DNA of 64,000 nucleotides from Clostridiales bacterium (GCA_003538975.1 DPQQ01000001.1:142292-206291), one strand, 5' to 3'; counted from the stretch's first letter, positions 34,012 through 43,368 are shown. Numbers and translations are program-made. The notes: generated by a model not told the origin, from the letters alone.

Positions 34012-35211
34012 TTATTTCGTTTTTTCTTCGTACAGTTTGGCAAGTCCCATCATAGAGGTCTCGCGGTAGCCCGCGTTCATGTCTTTACCCGTTTCGTACA
34101 TTACCTTTACTATCTCGTCAAACGATATTTTATGCTTACGCTCCAGCGATTTTGCGAGAGTCGCCGCAGATAAAGCCTTTACCGCAGCCATGGCGTTACG
34201 CTCTATGCAGGGTATCTGAACAAGACTTAAAACCGGATCGCACGTCAAACCGAGGTTATGTTCGAGACCTATTTCCGCCGCACATTCTATAACGGATATA
34301 TCGCTGCCGTTTATCTGTTCGAGAGCCGCCGCAGCCATCGAACACGCAACGCCGATCTCCGCCTGACAGCCGCATTCCGCCCCGCTTATCGAAGCGTTCT
34401 GTTTTACCACGTTTCCCATTATTCCCGCTACGGCGAGAGCTTTTATTATTTCGTCTTCTTTTATTCCTAAATCTTTATAGGCGTAATAAAGCACCGACGG
34501 CAGAACGCCCGCCGAGCCGCAAGTCGGCGCAGTCGCGATCTTTCCGTTGTCCGCGTTTTCTTCCGCCACGGCGAGAGCGTATGCCGAAAGTTTGCGGCTT
34601 TCTCTCATCGCCGGGATTTCGTCCGTACCGGAAGAATTTATAAGTTCCTTCGCCTTTCTTTCGAGATTAAGACCGCCGGGCAAAGTACCGGAGGCGGCAA
34701 GTCCCCTTTCGACGCTTTCCTTCATGACCGACCAGACGGTTCTCAGGTAATTTTCGATTCCTTTGTCGTAATAAAGAGCATATTCGTAAAGACCGATATT
34801 TTTCAGATTACAGAATTCTTTTATCTCGTCGAAGGTTTTTTGCGGATAGACTTCGAACTCGCCTTCGGGATTTTTACCGTTTATAATTACGCTTCCGCCG
34901 CCTACCGACAGCGCGTGAACGACGAGTTCGTCGCAACCGTCTTTTTTGATATAAATGTCCATCGTATTGGGATGTTCGAGACGAAGTTTGGAATAATTGA
35001 AAAATATTTCGGTATCTTCGCCCAAAATTTCTTTTATTACCCTGTCCGTTCCGTGTCCGCGCCCCGTGTGAGAGAGCGAGCCGAACAGCTCAACGAAATA
35101 TTTTTGACTGCCGTACTTTTCAAGCGCGTAAGAAGCTATTATGCCCGGTCCCATCGTGTGAGAACTCGACGGACCGTATCCTATTTTGTATAAATATTTA
35201 AGACTTTTCAT
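34012..35211 (-). CDS. sdaA: L-serine dehydratase, single-chain iron-sulfur type
   Basis: Deaminates L-serine to pyruvate and ammonia with an oxygen-sensitive [4Fe-4S] cluster. The 399-residue chain joins the beta domain (YGPSSSHTMGP near 13-23, HTGRGHGTDRVI) and the alpha domain (TAPTCGSAGVLPSVL, NASISGAECGCQAEIGVACSMAA, GLTCDPVLSLVQIPC), matching the fused enzymes such as E. coli SdaA. The cysteines in the last three segments can supply the cluster. The enzyme is monocistronic and feeds pyruvate production together with the oad operon. Confidence 0.93.
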   Translation of the reverse strand: MKSLKYLYKIGYGPSSSHTMGPGIIASYALEKYGSQKYFVELFGSLSHTGRGHGTDRVIKEILGEDTEIFFNYSKLRLEHPNTMDIYIKKDGCDELVVHALSVGGGSVIINGKNPEGEFEVYPQKTFDEIKEFCNLKNIGLYEYALYYDKGIENYLRTVWSVMKESVERGLAASGTLPGGLNLERKAKELINSSGTDEIPAMRESRKLSAYALAVAEENADNGKIATAPTCGSAGVLPSVLYYAYKDLGIKEDEIIKALAVAGIMGNVVKQNASISGAECGCQAEIGVACSMAAAALEQINGSDISVIECAAEIGLEHNLGLTCDPVLSLVQIPCIERNAMAAVKALSAATLAKSLERKHKISFDEIVKVMYETGKDMNAGYRETSMMGLAKLYEEKTK

Positions 35212-35329
35212 AATTTTTGCCTTTTTGTTTTTATTATGATTTATATCGGTAACCGCTTTTTACGGCGGTTATTATACGCTTTTTAGTTATGATTTCAACT
35301 AAGATTTTTTTTAGAACCGGCTTTATTTT

Positions 35330-36127
35330 TTACCTTTTATAATCCTTATACGCGCGGTAAAAAGTCTTTTCGCTTTTAAAGCCGCACTCGCCCGCGATCT
35401 TAGAAAGAGATTCTTCCGGACGTTCGAGTTTTAATCTAACGACTTCGCTTATACGCCTTCTGTTCAGATATTCCCTTAAATGCATGTCCGTAAACTTGTT
35501 GAAAAGCTCCGAAAAGTAATTGGGCGCGTACCCGAACTTTTCGGAAAGTCCTTCGAGCGTGATGTCCTTATAAAACTCTTTATCGATGAATTTCAGCACC
35601 TCGACAAACGTTTCCGAAGCTCTTTCGTAAGTTCTTGCAATAGTCTTATAGTAACTTTTAAGATAACCTGCCATAACGTTTGCTATGCCCGCTTTGAGCG
35701 AACCGTTCGCTTTGAAATCGTTCCATATTACGTCTATAAAGTCGCATATTTTTTCACAGCATTCGGTTTTCGGTAAAAACGTTTCAAACACTTCGTCGGC
35801 GTTCAGTCCCGTTATCAGACTTTTTCCGATAACCGCTATATATACGTCCGCTCCTTCCGAATCGTAATAGAAATGCGGCAGAAAAGAATCGATAAAAACG
35901 ATCTCTCCTTCGCCGACAGTACGACTTTCGGTTTTTACATGCACGCAACACTTGCCCCGTTTTACGAAAACGACTTCGTAACTGTCGTGAAAGTGACAAA
36001 TCGGCGTCGGAATTCTTGCTTCGCCGGCGAAATATCTGTGTACGTTGAGATAATTGTTTTCATCTGCGGCGCGTTCGTAAGTATTCACGTTGTTTTTAAG
36101 ATAATTTTCCTCTTTAAATTTTCCCAT
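35330..36127 (-). CDS. AraC-family regulator of the adjacent oxidoreductase operon
   Basis: Regulator of 265 residues with an N-terminal cupin sensor (CHFHDSYEVVFVKRGKC, GEGEIVFIDSFLPHF) and C-terminal paired helix-turn-helix motifs (LEGLSEKFGYAPNYFSELF and LSKIAGECGFKSEKTFYRAY). It is divergent from the Gfo/Idh-isomerase operon at 36351, with 223 bases between, so it probably controls that operon in response to its sugar or cyclitol. A possible promoter (TTGCAA, N17, TAAAAT, 36136-36164) would start transcription almost at the ATG, so the mRNA could be leaderless; the upstream region has only a weak ribosome site. Confidence 0.86.
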   Translation of the reverse strand: MGKFKEENYLKNNVNTYERAADENNYLNVHRYFAGEARIPTPICHFHDSYEVVFVKRGKCCVHVKTESRTVGEGEIVFIDSFLPHFYYDSEGADVYIAVIGKSLITGLNADEVFETFLPKTECCEKICDFIDVIWNDFKANGSLKAGIANVMAGYLKSYYKTIARTYERASETFVEVLKFIDKEFYKDITLEGLSEKFGYAPNYFSELFNKFTDMHLREYLNRRRISEVVRLKLERPEESLSKIAGECGFKSEKTFYRAYKDYKR

Positions 36128-36194
36128 ACCTGAATTTTACCACTTTATTCTTCTTATTGCAATAGTTACCCCAAATATTATCGTAATTTTTGAC

Positions 36195-36246
36195 AGTAAA
36201 AAAGTAAATTTTACTATTGACCGCGACTTTTTGCAAATGTTATAAT
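36195..36246 (+). promoter_or_regulatory. Promoter and operator candidate of the Gfo/Idh operon
   Basis: TTGACC (36217-36222), 18-base spacer and TATAAT (36241-36246). Just upstream, AGTAAA (36195-36200) and TTTACT (36210-36215) form an inverted repeat in position for the divergent AraC regulator. Confidence 0.65.
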
Positions 36247-36350
36247 TTTAACGTAAAGTTTATATTGTTCTCACTCTTTGCGGTAGGTTCGGACGGACTT
36301 CCGCAAAATGATAAATTTTATTTTTGCAAACGATAAAGGAATAAATTATT

Positions 36351-37367
36351 ATGGAAAAATTAAAATGCGCGGTAATAGGGCTCGGAAGAATTTCGGTAAT
36401 GCACCTTAACGCAATAACGCGTTCGCCCGACGCCGAACTTGTCGCGGTATGCGATATCGACGAAGAAAAATTGAATACCGCCGTGCAAAAATACGGCGTA
36501 AACGGCTATTTAGACTATGAAGAAATGCTGAATAACGAAAAACTCGACGTAGTTCATATATGTCTTCCTCACTATCTGCACGTTCCCGTATCGCTCGCGG
36601 CGTTTTCACACAAGGTAAACGTTCTGTGCGAAAAGCCTATGTCCATAAGCTACGCCGACGCGGTAACTGCCGTCGAAGCCGCCGAAAAAGCGAATCTCAG
36701 ATACGGGATAATTTTCCAGTGCCGCTTCAACGACTCTTCGGTTTTAGTGAAAAATGCCGTTACTTCCGGCAAGCTCGGCAAGATTTTGTCGGCGAGTTCC
36801 TTTCTTACCTGGTCGAGATCGGACGACTATTACTCTCATTCCGACTGGAAAGGTACCTGGGATAAAGAAGGCGGCGGCGTTGTGATAGATCAGGCGATAC
36901 ACTCGATCGACCTTATAAACTGGCTCGTCGATTTCCCCGTTAAATCGGTGCAGAGTTCCATGTTCAACCGCCATCACAAAAAGGTCGTGGTCGAGGACAC
37001 GGCAGAAGGTCTTATCGAATATGAAAACGGCGTTTTGTATTCGTTTTATTGCATGAATAATTTTGCCGCGGACGAACCTATCCGTCTCGAAATTTTATGC
37101 GAAAACGGTAAAGCCGTTTTCAATTACGACGAAGCCACGATAACTTATAACAACGGATCGGTCGAACACGTTATAAACGACGGTAAAGACGAAAAAGTAG
37201 CCGGCGGAAAAGACTATTGGGGATTAAGGCACTATGCCGAGGTGCAGCAGTTTTATAACGCTGTGTTAAATCGTGAACAGCTCAAAGTCAGCGGAACCGA
37301 AGCTTTGAAAACTCAAAAACTCATTTGCGAGATTTATAACAAAGGTAAAAAATATCTCTCGGACTGA
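36351..37367 (+). CDS. Gfo/Idh/MocA-family oxidoreductase (first copy)
   Basis: NAD(P)-dependent sugar or cyclitol dehydrogenase of 338 residues. The Rossmann fold starts with VIGLGRISVMHLNA, followed by VCDIDEEK, the conserved CEKPMS (catalytic Lys) near 92-97 and, in the C-terminal domain, GGGVVIDQAIHSIDLINW holding the usual active-site Asp and His. It is the first of three genes (36351-39380) with a second, different Gfo/Idh enzyme and a xylose-isomerase-like protein. This grouping is common in pathways for inositol isomers, keto-sugars or glycosides handled by oxidation and later reduction. The exact substrate is unknown. Confidence 0.9.
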   Translation: MEKLKCAVIGLGRISVMHLNAITRSPDAELVAVCDIDEEKLNTAVQKYGVNGYLDYEEMLNNEKLDVVHICLPHYLHVPVSLAAFSHKVNVLCEKPMSISYADAVTAVEAAEKANLRYGIIFQCRFNDSSVLVKNAVTSGKLGKILSASSFLTWSRSDDYYSHSDWKGTWDKEGGGVVIDQAIHSIDLINWLVDFPVKSVQSSMFNRHHKKVVVEDTAEGLIEYENGVLYSFYCMNNFAADEPIRLEILCENGKAVFNYDEATITYNNGSVEHVINDGKDEKVAGGKDYWGLRHYAEVQQFYNAVLNREQLKVSGTEALKTQKLICEIYNKGKKYLSD

Positions 37368-37372
37368 AATTA

Positions 37373-37430
37373 ATATACCTGTGTCGGCAAAAGCATACCG
37401 AATAACAATAAAATACAGTAAAATACTCTT
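37373..37430 (+). repeat. Copy 2 of a dispersed intergenic repeat
   Basis: ACCTGTGTCGGCAAAAGC followed by ATACCGAATAACA closely matches ACCTGTGTTAGCAAAAGC followed by GTACCGAAACAAC at 3155-3187. Both copies sit a few bases after the stop codon of a plus-strand gene, in the same orientation. Confidence 0.55.
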
Positions 37431-37555
37431 TTATCGTATTTTTGTCGGACACGTATCGCCGGGACAAGACCGTTTTTTGAATACGGCGTCGCTATATACT
37501 ACCTGTACAAGCGAAATACTACCAAATATTAAATAAATAATCAAGGAGAAAATTT

Positions 37556-38377
37556 ATGGAATTAGGCGTAATCGTCGGAATGCACGAAGGCGACATCGGC
37601 GAAAGAATAAAAGACGTAAGCGAATTCGGATTTAAGACCTGTCAGATTTCGTGCTGGGACATGAATAAAATGACGGATGAAAACGCGGAAAAAATCATAA
37701 CGGCAACAAAAAAATACGGCGTTAAAGTTTCCGCATTCTGGTGCGGATGGGAAGGCGCCGCCGCCTGGGATTTTGTCGACGGATATCACACGCTGGGACT
37801 CGTCCCTTTATATTACAGAAAATCGAGAATACAGAACTTAAAACAAGGTTCCGACTTTGCTAAAAAGATCGGGGTTACCGACGTAGCCACCCACATGGGT
37901 TTTTTGCCGGAAAACTGTAAAACCGACGAATATTCCGCCGTTATCGAGGCTATAAAAGAAGTCGCCCTTTATATGAAGCAAAACGGGCAGAATCTGCTGT
38001 TCGAAACCGGACAGGAAACGCCTATTACGCTTAAACGAACGATACAAACGGTCGGAACGGACAATCTCGGGATAAATCTCGATCCGGCAAACTTGCTTTT
38101 ATACGGCAAAGCGAACCCTTGCGACGCCGTCGATATATTCGGCGAATACGTTAAAAACGTCCACGCAAAAGACGGCGAATACCCCACCGATCCTTTTAAG
38201 CTCGGCGAAGAAAAACGTATCGGCGACGGAAGAGTAAACTTCCCCCTGCTGATTAAAAAGCTTAAAGAAAAAGGTTACGACGGACCGCTTACCATCGAAC
38301 GTGAAATAAGCGGCGAGCAGCAAAAAGAAGATATAATTTACGCTAAAAAATTTTTGGAGGATATTTTAAATGGCTGA
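37556..38377 (+). CDS. Sugar phosphate isomerase/epimerase-like TIM barrel (IolE/xylose isomerase type)
   Basis: Metal-dependent TIM-barrel protein of 273 residues in the AP endonuclease 2 family, which includes xylose isomerases, hydroxypyruvate isomerase and inosose dehydratase. Metal-binding residues are visible in VATHMGF, LLFETGQET (Glu), NLDPANLL (Asp), VKNVHAKDG (His) and TIEREISG (Glu). It sits between two Gfo/Idh oxidoreductases and its stop overlaps the next start by 8 bases. An isomerisation or dehydration of a keto-sugar intermediate is the expected role. The ATG follows AAGGAG. Confidence 0.88.
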   Translation: MELGVIVGMHEGDIGERIKDVSEFGFKTCQISCWDMNKMTDENAEKIITATKKYGVKVSAFWCGWEGAAAWDFVDGYHTLGLVPLYYRKSRIQNLKQGSDFAKKIGVTDVATHMGFLPENCKTDEYSAVIEAIKEVALYMKQNGQNLLFETGQETPITLKRTIQTVGTDNLGINLDPANLLLYGKANPCDAVDIFGEYVKNVHAKDGEYPTDPFKLGEEKRIGDGRVNFPLLIKKLKEKGYDGPLTIEREISGEQQKEDIIYAKKFLEDILNG

Positions 38378-39380
38378 AATTTCAAACGACAAAAAGGTAC
38401 TTAAAGTCGCTCTCATCGGTATCGGCGGTATGGGAGGCGGACACTATAACGCTTACAAAAACATAACGGGCGCAAAGCTCGTCGCGGTCTGCGATATAAG
38501 AAAGGAAGTCGCCGAAGAAAAAACGTATGAAGATATAAAGAGCGGCGCCGATATTAAAATTTATACCGACTATAAAAAAATGATCGAATCCGAAACTTTG
38601 GATATGGTCGATATAGTTACCCCCAGTTATCTTCACGCCGAAATTGCGGAATATTGTCTTGATAAAGGTCTCAACGTTCTTGTCGAAAAGCCTATGGCTC
38701 TTTCAAAAAAAGATTGCGACGAGATGATAAAACACGCAAACAAAAGCGGCAAAAAACTTATGGTGGCGCACGTAGTAAGATTTATGAAACCCTATATGTT
38801 CCTTGCGGACACCATTAAAGAAGGAAAATACGGGAAACTTATATCGCTCGATATGCGCCGCGTTTCCTCCATCCCGATCTGGAGCTACAACGACTGGATG
38901 CGGGACGAAAAATTAAGCGGCGGCGTCTGCATCGATTTAGCCGTGCATGACATAGACTTCATTCAGAATCTTTTAGGCAAGCCCGATAAAATATCGTCGA
39001 TTTACCGCCCTATAACAAATAACAGCTCGTTTATCAAATACAATATGATAATCGACGGCGTATCGGTTACCGGAGAAGGCACCTGGTTCAATGCCTACAT
39101 TCCCTTCTCTGCGGAATTTTTGGCGGTGTTCGAAAACGGCTATCTCGAATATAAAAGCGGAAAACTTATTCTGAATAAATCCGAAGTCGAACTTGAAGAA
39201 AGCAAAGTAAATTTCGGCGGACTGAACATTTCCGGCGACAACGCCTATGCAAACGAAATTCAGTACTTTATAAACTGCGTTCTTGATAATAAAGCTCCTG
39301 ATTTTGTCAGCCCGGAAAGCTCGGAACACAGTATCGAACTTGCAAAAACCATACTCAAAAAAGCCGAAATTATCGGTTAA
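38370..39380 (+). CDS. Gfo/Idh/MocA-family oxidoreductase (second copy)
   Basis: NAD(P)-dependent dehydrogenase of 336 residues, distinct from the first copy. The nucleotide loop is ALIGIGGMGGGHYNAY, followed by VCDIRKE, VEKPMA (catalytic Lys) and GGVCIDLAVHDIDFI with the active-site Asp/His pair. Its start lies inside the end of the isomerase gene (8-base overlap) with GGAGG nearby, so translation is coupled. Two such oxidoreductases with an isomerase suggest an oxidation, isomerisation, reduction sequence on one sugar. It ends 33 bases before a strong terminator. Confidence 0.9.
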   Translation: MAEISNDKKVLKVALIGIGGMGGGHYNAYKNITGAKLVAVCDIRKEVAEEKTYEDIKSGADIKIYTDYKKMIESETLDMVDIVTPSYLHAEIAEYCLDKGLNVLVEKPMALSKKDCDEMIKHANKSGKKLMVAHVVRFMKPYMFLADTIKEGKYGKLISLDMRRVSSIPIWSYNDWMRDEKLSGGVCIDLAVHDIDFIQNLLGKPDKISSIYRPITNNSSFIKYNMIIDGVSVTGEGTWFNAYIPFSAEFLAVFENGYLEYKSGKLILNKSEVELEESKVNFGGLNISGDNAYANEIQYFINCVLDNKAPDFVSPESSEHSIELAKTILKKAEIIG

Positions 39381-39412
39381 AAAATAAAATTACATACGTT
39401 ATTTAATAAATT

Positions 39413-39440
39413 ACGCCCGTTGTTTTTCAGAAACGGGCGT
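39413..39440 (+). terminator. Intrinsic terminator of the Gfo/Idh operon
   Basis: ACGCCCGTT/AACGGGCGT stem with a 10-base loop, followed by TTTAAGTCTTTTT. Confidence 0.85.
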
Positions 39441-39615
39441 TTTAAGTCTTTTTGAGCGATTACAGCCGTATCTCTATTTCTGCAAAAAACGATCCAATAA
39501 TCAAAAACATGCGTTACAAAACAAGATTATATATAACAATTTAACATATGATTATAATTACACATGTTATTTTATCGAAAAATCGGATTTTTAACGATAC
39601 GTTATTCGTTTTTTG

Positions 39616-39624
39616 TGTTATAAT
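39616..39624 (+). promoter_or_regulatory. Extended -10 promoter of the MATE gene
   Basis: TGTTATAAT (TG at 39616, TATAAT at 39619-39624) with no good -35. Upstream, AACAT...ATGTT (about 39543-39568) surrounds ATTATAAT and could be an operator. Confidence 0.55.
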
Positions 39625-39666
39625 ATAACAGTCGATAATTGAATATTAAATTAAACGAGTAGCTTT

Positions 39667-39707
39667 AAGAGCGTAAATCCGGTTTAGGGTTTACGCTCTT
39701 TTTATTT
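39667..39707 (+). terminator. Leader terminator (attenuator candidate) before the MATE gene
   Basis: A 14-bp stem (39667-39680 with 39687-39700, one wobble pair) with a 6-base loop is followed by TTTATTT. It lies after the promoter and before the ribosome site, so transcription must pass it to reach the exporter gene. Confidence 0.7.
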
Positions 39708-39731
39708 ACTCAAAAAAAGGAGTACAAAAAA

Positions 39732-41159
39732 ATGAAAGAACTATCAAGCAACACTACCCCGCCCGACAAAATAAACGAAGCGGATAAAAACGGACAACAA
39801 GCGAATAAAATGGCGACCGCGCCGGTAACCGGAATGTTCATAAAAATGGGACTGCCGATGATAATATCGATGGTACTGCAAGCCTTATACAACGTAGTCG
39901 ACAGCATATTCGTCGCCAATATGAAAGCCGACGGCGCGCTTGCAAATCAGGCTCTCTCCATCGCTTTTCCCGTCCAGATTCTTATGATAGCGATAGGCGT
40001 CGGAACAGGCGTAGGCATAAACGCATGTCTTTCGAAAAGTCTCGGCGAGAGCGAAAAAATCAAAGTCAACAAAATTGCCGGCAACGGAATCTTTTTAAGT
40101 TTCGTAATTTACGCCGTCTTCCTTATATTCGGACTGTTTTTCGCAAGACCTTTCGTAAAACTCTTTACAAAAAACGAACGGGTTATAAAAATGGGAACGG
40201 ACTATCTTACGATCTGCTGCACGTTATCGCTCGGATCTATAGGATATACCGTCTACGAAAGATTTTTACAGGCGACCGGAAAAACGCTCTTTTCAACGAT
40301 AGCTCAGATCTTGGGAGCCGTGACGAATATCATACTCGACTATGTCTTTATTTTTCCGTTAAACGGCGGAGTCGAAGGTGCCGCCCGGGCAACCGTAGCC
40401 GGTCAGTTCGTTTCGCTTTTCGTCGCAATAGCTTTCCATTATTTAACTAATAAAGAAATAAACGGAAACGTAAAACACATAAAGCCCGAAGGAAAAATAA
40501 TCCGCGAAATTTACAAAATAGGAATATCCGCTGCGATAATGCAGGCTCTTTTATCGGTTATGACCGCGGGAATGAACGCTATTTTCGATCTTGCGGGAGA
40601 AAATTCGGATATTCTCATAGGAACATTCGGAATATATTACAAAATCCAGCAGATAGCGTTGTTTTCGGCATTCGGACTGTCGAATACTATTATAACCGTA
40701 CTCTCGTTTAACTACGGCCTTAAAGACAAACAAAGAATTATATCTTGCATAAAAACAGGCGTCGTCTGTTCTCTCGTTCTCACGGCGGTTTTAACAACTA
40801 TATTCGAACTCGCCGCAAAGCCTTTATCAAACGTTTTTGCTCTTTCGGGCGGTTCGACAAAGGAACTGGTTCCGATATGCGAAAAAGCAGTAAGAACAGG
40901 TTCAACAGGCTTTATATTTATGGGATTTACTGTTGCGGTTCAAGGAATTCTGCAAGCCTTCGGATATTCGGTAAAGCCGCTTATACTGTCGGCACTCAGG
41001 CTTGCAATATTCGTTTTCCCGACGGCGGTTCTTTTTACACTTTCAAAAAAAGTCGTGGATACCGTATGGTGGACTTTTCCGATTGCCGAAATTTTAACGG
41101 CGATATTCTCCGTAATATTTTTAATAGATGCGATAAATAAAAAAGTAAAACAGCTCTGA
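39732..41159 (+). CDS. MATE-family multidrug/metabolite exporter (plus strand)
   Basis: Cation-coupled efflux protein of 475 residues with 12 membrane helices in two related halves. The N-half has FIKMGLPMIISMVLQALYNVVDSIFVANM, the typical MATE opening, and the C-half repeats the pattern after about 250 (IYKIGISAAIMQALLSVMTAGMN). It belongs to the DinF/NorM-like prokaryotic group. Its N-terminal 35 residues are hydrophilic. The gene is preceded by AAGGAG and by a leader containing a promoter and a terminator, so inducible expression is likely. It converges with a second MATE gene, with which it shares a terminator but little sequence. Confidence 0.9.
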   Translation: MKELSSNTTPPDKINEADKNGQQANKMATAPVTGMFIKMGLPMIISMVLQALYNVVDSIFVANMKADGALANQALSIAFPVQILMIAIGVGTGVGINACLSKSLGESEKIKVNKIAGNGIFLSFVIYAVFLIFGLFFARPFVKLFTKNERVIKMGTDYLTICCTLSLGSIGYTVYERFLQATGKTLFSTIAQILGAVTNIILDYVFIFPLNGGVEGAARATVAGQFVSLFVAIAFHYLTNKEINGNVKHIKPEGKIIREIYKIGISAAIMQALLSVMTAGMNAIFDLAGENSDILIGTFGIYYKIQQIALFSAFGLSNTIITVLSFNYGLKDKQRIISCIKTGVVCSLVLTAVLTTIFELAAKPLSNVFALSGGSTKELVPICEKAVRTGSTGFIFMGFTVAVQGILQAFGYSVKPLILSALRLAIFVFPTAVLFTLSKKVVDTVWWTFPIAEILTAIFSVIFLIDAINKKVKQL

Positions 41160-41187
41160 TTTTAAAAATAGTAATAAAAACACTTGT

Positions 41188-41225
41188 AAAAAAGCCGTTC
41201 CGCATACCTGCGGAACGGCTTTTTT
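41188..41225. terminator. Shared bidirectional terminator of the two MATE genes
   Basis: Perfect 17-bp stem (41188-41204 with 41209-41225) around a 4-base loop, with A/T tails on both sides. Confidence 0.93.
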
Positions 41226-41266
41226 CGGTTGTTTTATTAAGCTGCAATAAATTTTAAACAGACAGA

Positions 41267-42697
41267 CTAAACGGCAGCGGCTTCTTCGGCAGCAGAGTTA
41301 TCGGACTGTTTTTCCACCTTCTTTTCGTCGCGTTTCAGGACTACCTCGAGCCATATCCAGGCAACCGAGAGAGTTATCGCCCAGGAAATCGGATAAAGCA
41401 TAAAAAGGAACCAGAGGTGTCTATAAAGCGGAAATATTCCGAATATCCATAAAACCCTGAAAGCGCAAGTTCCGACAAGCACTATAAGCATAGAGGTAAT
41501 CGAATATCCTACGCCTCTGAGCGAATAAGTTATTACTTCCATTATTCCGTCCAGAAAGTACGTCCCTGCGATTATCAGCATCCTTTCGAATGCGTACGAA
41601 ATAATTTTTTCGGTCGTTTCGGCGGATTCCCCGGAATTGGTGAATATTCTGCAAAGCGGTTCGTGAAAAGCTATCGCTATTCCGCCGGCAATTATCCCGG
41701 CGGCGGTAACGAAAGCCACGCTTATGTAAATACACTTTTTTATCCTTTTGTAGTCGTGCGCGCCGTAATTCTGCCCGACGGCGGTAAGTGCGGTCGCGCT
41801 TATGCTCGACATAATTGAGTATACGTAGCCTTCTATCTGAGACGAAAGCGAGCAGCCGTTTACCACGTCGCTGCCGAAACCGTTAATCGCCGACTGCAAC
41901 AAAACGTTCGAAATATTAAAGAGCATACTCTGAATACCGGTCGGCACCCCGAGTCGCATTATTTCGCCAAAAGCTTTACCGTGAATTCTGAGTTTTTTTA
42001 ACGAAAGCTTTACAAAACCTTTGTTTCTGAGCAAAGTGATTACGACGAGAACGGCAGAAACTGCCTGACTGAATATAGTGGCTATCGCTACGCCCGAAAC
42101 GCCCATGTTAAAGCACACGACTGTAACGATGTTTACTATTATATTTATAACGCCCGCAACGGTAAGATATATAAGCGGTCTTTTCGTGTCGCCGGTCGCT
42201 CTAAGCATCGACGCACCGAAGTTATATATCATCGAAAACGGACAGCCTAAACAGATTATTTCAAGATAAGTCGCCGCGTCGTCAAGCTGAACGACGGGCG
42301 TACCCATAACTGACAAAAGCGGTCTCGATACAAAATATCCGAGCGCCCCGAAAATAACGCCGGCGATTACGCTTACCACCATGGAAGTATGCAGAATTTT
42401 ATCGCCGTATTCGGAGTCTTTTGCGCCGAACGCGCTTGCAAGCACTACGCCTGCGCCGACAGACAAACCTATCGCAAAGTTAGTTAAAAGAGCGTTCAGA
42501 GATCCCGTCGAACCTACGGCTCCGACGGAGTTGTTCCCGACGAATTTACCTACGACTATCATGTCGGCGGAATTGAACAGAAGCTGTAAAACCGCCGTAA
42601 GAATAAGCGGCACCGCGAAAGCGAATATTTTAGGGAACAGCTTTCCTTCCGTCATGTCTATTTCGTGTTTTCTATTTTTAACAGCCTTTACAGCCAT
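41267..42697 (-). CDS. MATE-family exporter (minus strand)
   Basis: Second MATE transporter, 476 residues with 12 membrane helices. It opens with DMTEGKLFPKIFAFAVPLIL and LLFNSADMIVVGKFVG, the phrasing of the large clostridial MATE group often annotated as Na+-driven multidrug efflux pumps. The C-terminus is a charged Lys/Glu/Ala tail. Orientation and start (ATG at 42697 after AAGGAG) are clear. It is transcribed towards the plus-strand MATE gene and separated from the ATP synthase operon by that operon's terminator. The substrate is unknown. Confidence 0.9.
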   Translation of the reverse strand: MAVKAVKNRKHEIDMTEGKLFPKIFAFAVPLILTAVLQLLFNSADMIVVGKFVGNNSVGAVGSTGSLNALLTNFAIGLSVGAGVVLASAFGAKDSEYGDKILHTSMVVSVIAGVIFGALGYFVSRPLLSVMGTPVVQLDDAATYLEIICLGCPFSMIYNFGASMLRATGDTKRPLIYLTVAGVINIIVNIVTVVCFNMGVSGVAIATIFSQAVSAVLVVITLLRNKGFVKLSLKKLRIHGKAFGEIMRLGVPTGIQSMLFNISNVLLQSAINGFGSDVVNGCSLSSQIEGYVYSIMSSISATALTAVGQNYGAHDYKRIKKCIYISVAFVTAAGIIAGGIAIAFHEPLCRIFTNSGESAETTEKIISYAFERMLIIAGTYFLDGIMEVITYSLRGVGYSITSMLIVLVGTCAFRVLWIFGIFPLYRHLWFLFMLYPISWAITLSVAWIWLEVVLKRDEKKVEKQSDNSAAEEAAAV

Positions 42698-42869
42698 GTT
42701 TTCTCCTTGGAATATTACGACGTCAATATATTATAACTCGTAAGGTTTATACATTTTAACACAAAGCCTTATCGTTTGCAACTAAAAACCGCCGTAGAAA
42801 GCCATAATAAAAAGCTGTTTTCAAAGCTTATTTATAAATTTTGAAGTTACATCCAATGCCGGCTTAAAT

Positions 42870-42905
42870 AAAAAAATCCCGTTATGACACGAACGGGATT
42901 TTTTT
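42870..42905 (-). terminator. Intrinsic terminator of the ATP synthase operon
   Basis: Stem AAAAAATCCCGTT/AACGGGATTTTTT with 9-base loop (about 42870-42882 with 42892-42905), T-run on the minus strand, 60 bases after atpC. Confidence 0.9.
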
Positions 42906-42963
42906 ATTTTTTATGGAGTTTTTACGAGTATTCTTATTTCATGTCTTTCGACTTATTCATAAA

Positions 42964-43368
42964 TCAGTTGATATGCTCTTTTGCTTTCAATCTGTTAAGA
43001 GCGCGGGCTATTTTTATTTCCGCAGACAAAACGTTGAACCTGCTTTCCTTTCGGGCAATTTCTTCTTTCGCTTCCTTTATGGCGTTTTTCGCCCATGCTT
43101 CGTTTACGTCTTTCGCGTTTTCGCACGATTCGACGAGCATAAGGACTTTTCCGTTTTCGATTTTTACTATGCCCGAAGCCACGAAGGCTATCGTTTTTTC
43201 TCCTTCCGCAGGAGTAACCTCGGCAACGCCCGGGACAACCGCGACGACGGCGTTACAATGATTTGCGAGTATTCCGTACTGTCCGTCGGCGGAAGGCACT
43301 ACGAGCGAAGAACATTCTCCGTCGAAAAAAACCTTGTCTGCCGCAAGTAATTTCAAAGGAAACGACAT
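42964..43368 (-). CDS. atpC: ATP synthase epsilon subunit
   Basis: Central-stalk subunit of F1, 134 residues. The N-terminal beta-sandwich (FPLKLLAADKVFFDGECSSLVVPSADGQYGILANH) and the two-helix C-terminal hairpin (about 85-134) are complete; the hairpin can inhibit ATP hydrolysis in this family. The start at 43368 overlaps the last base of the atpD stop. It is the final gene of the operon, followed by a strong terminator. Confidence 0.94.
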   Translation of the reverse strand: MSFPLKLLAADKVFFDGECSSLVVPSADGQYGILANHCNAVVAVVPGVAEVTPAEGEKTIAFVASGIVKIENGKVLMLVESCENAKDVNEAWAKNAIKEAKEEIARKESRFNVLSAEIKIARALNRLKAKEHIN

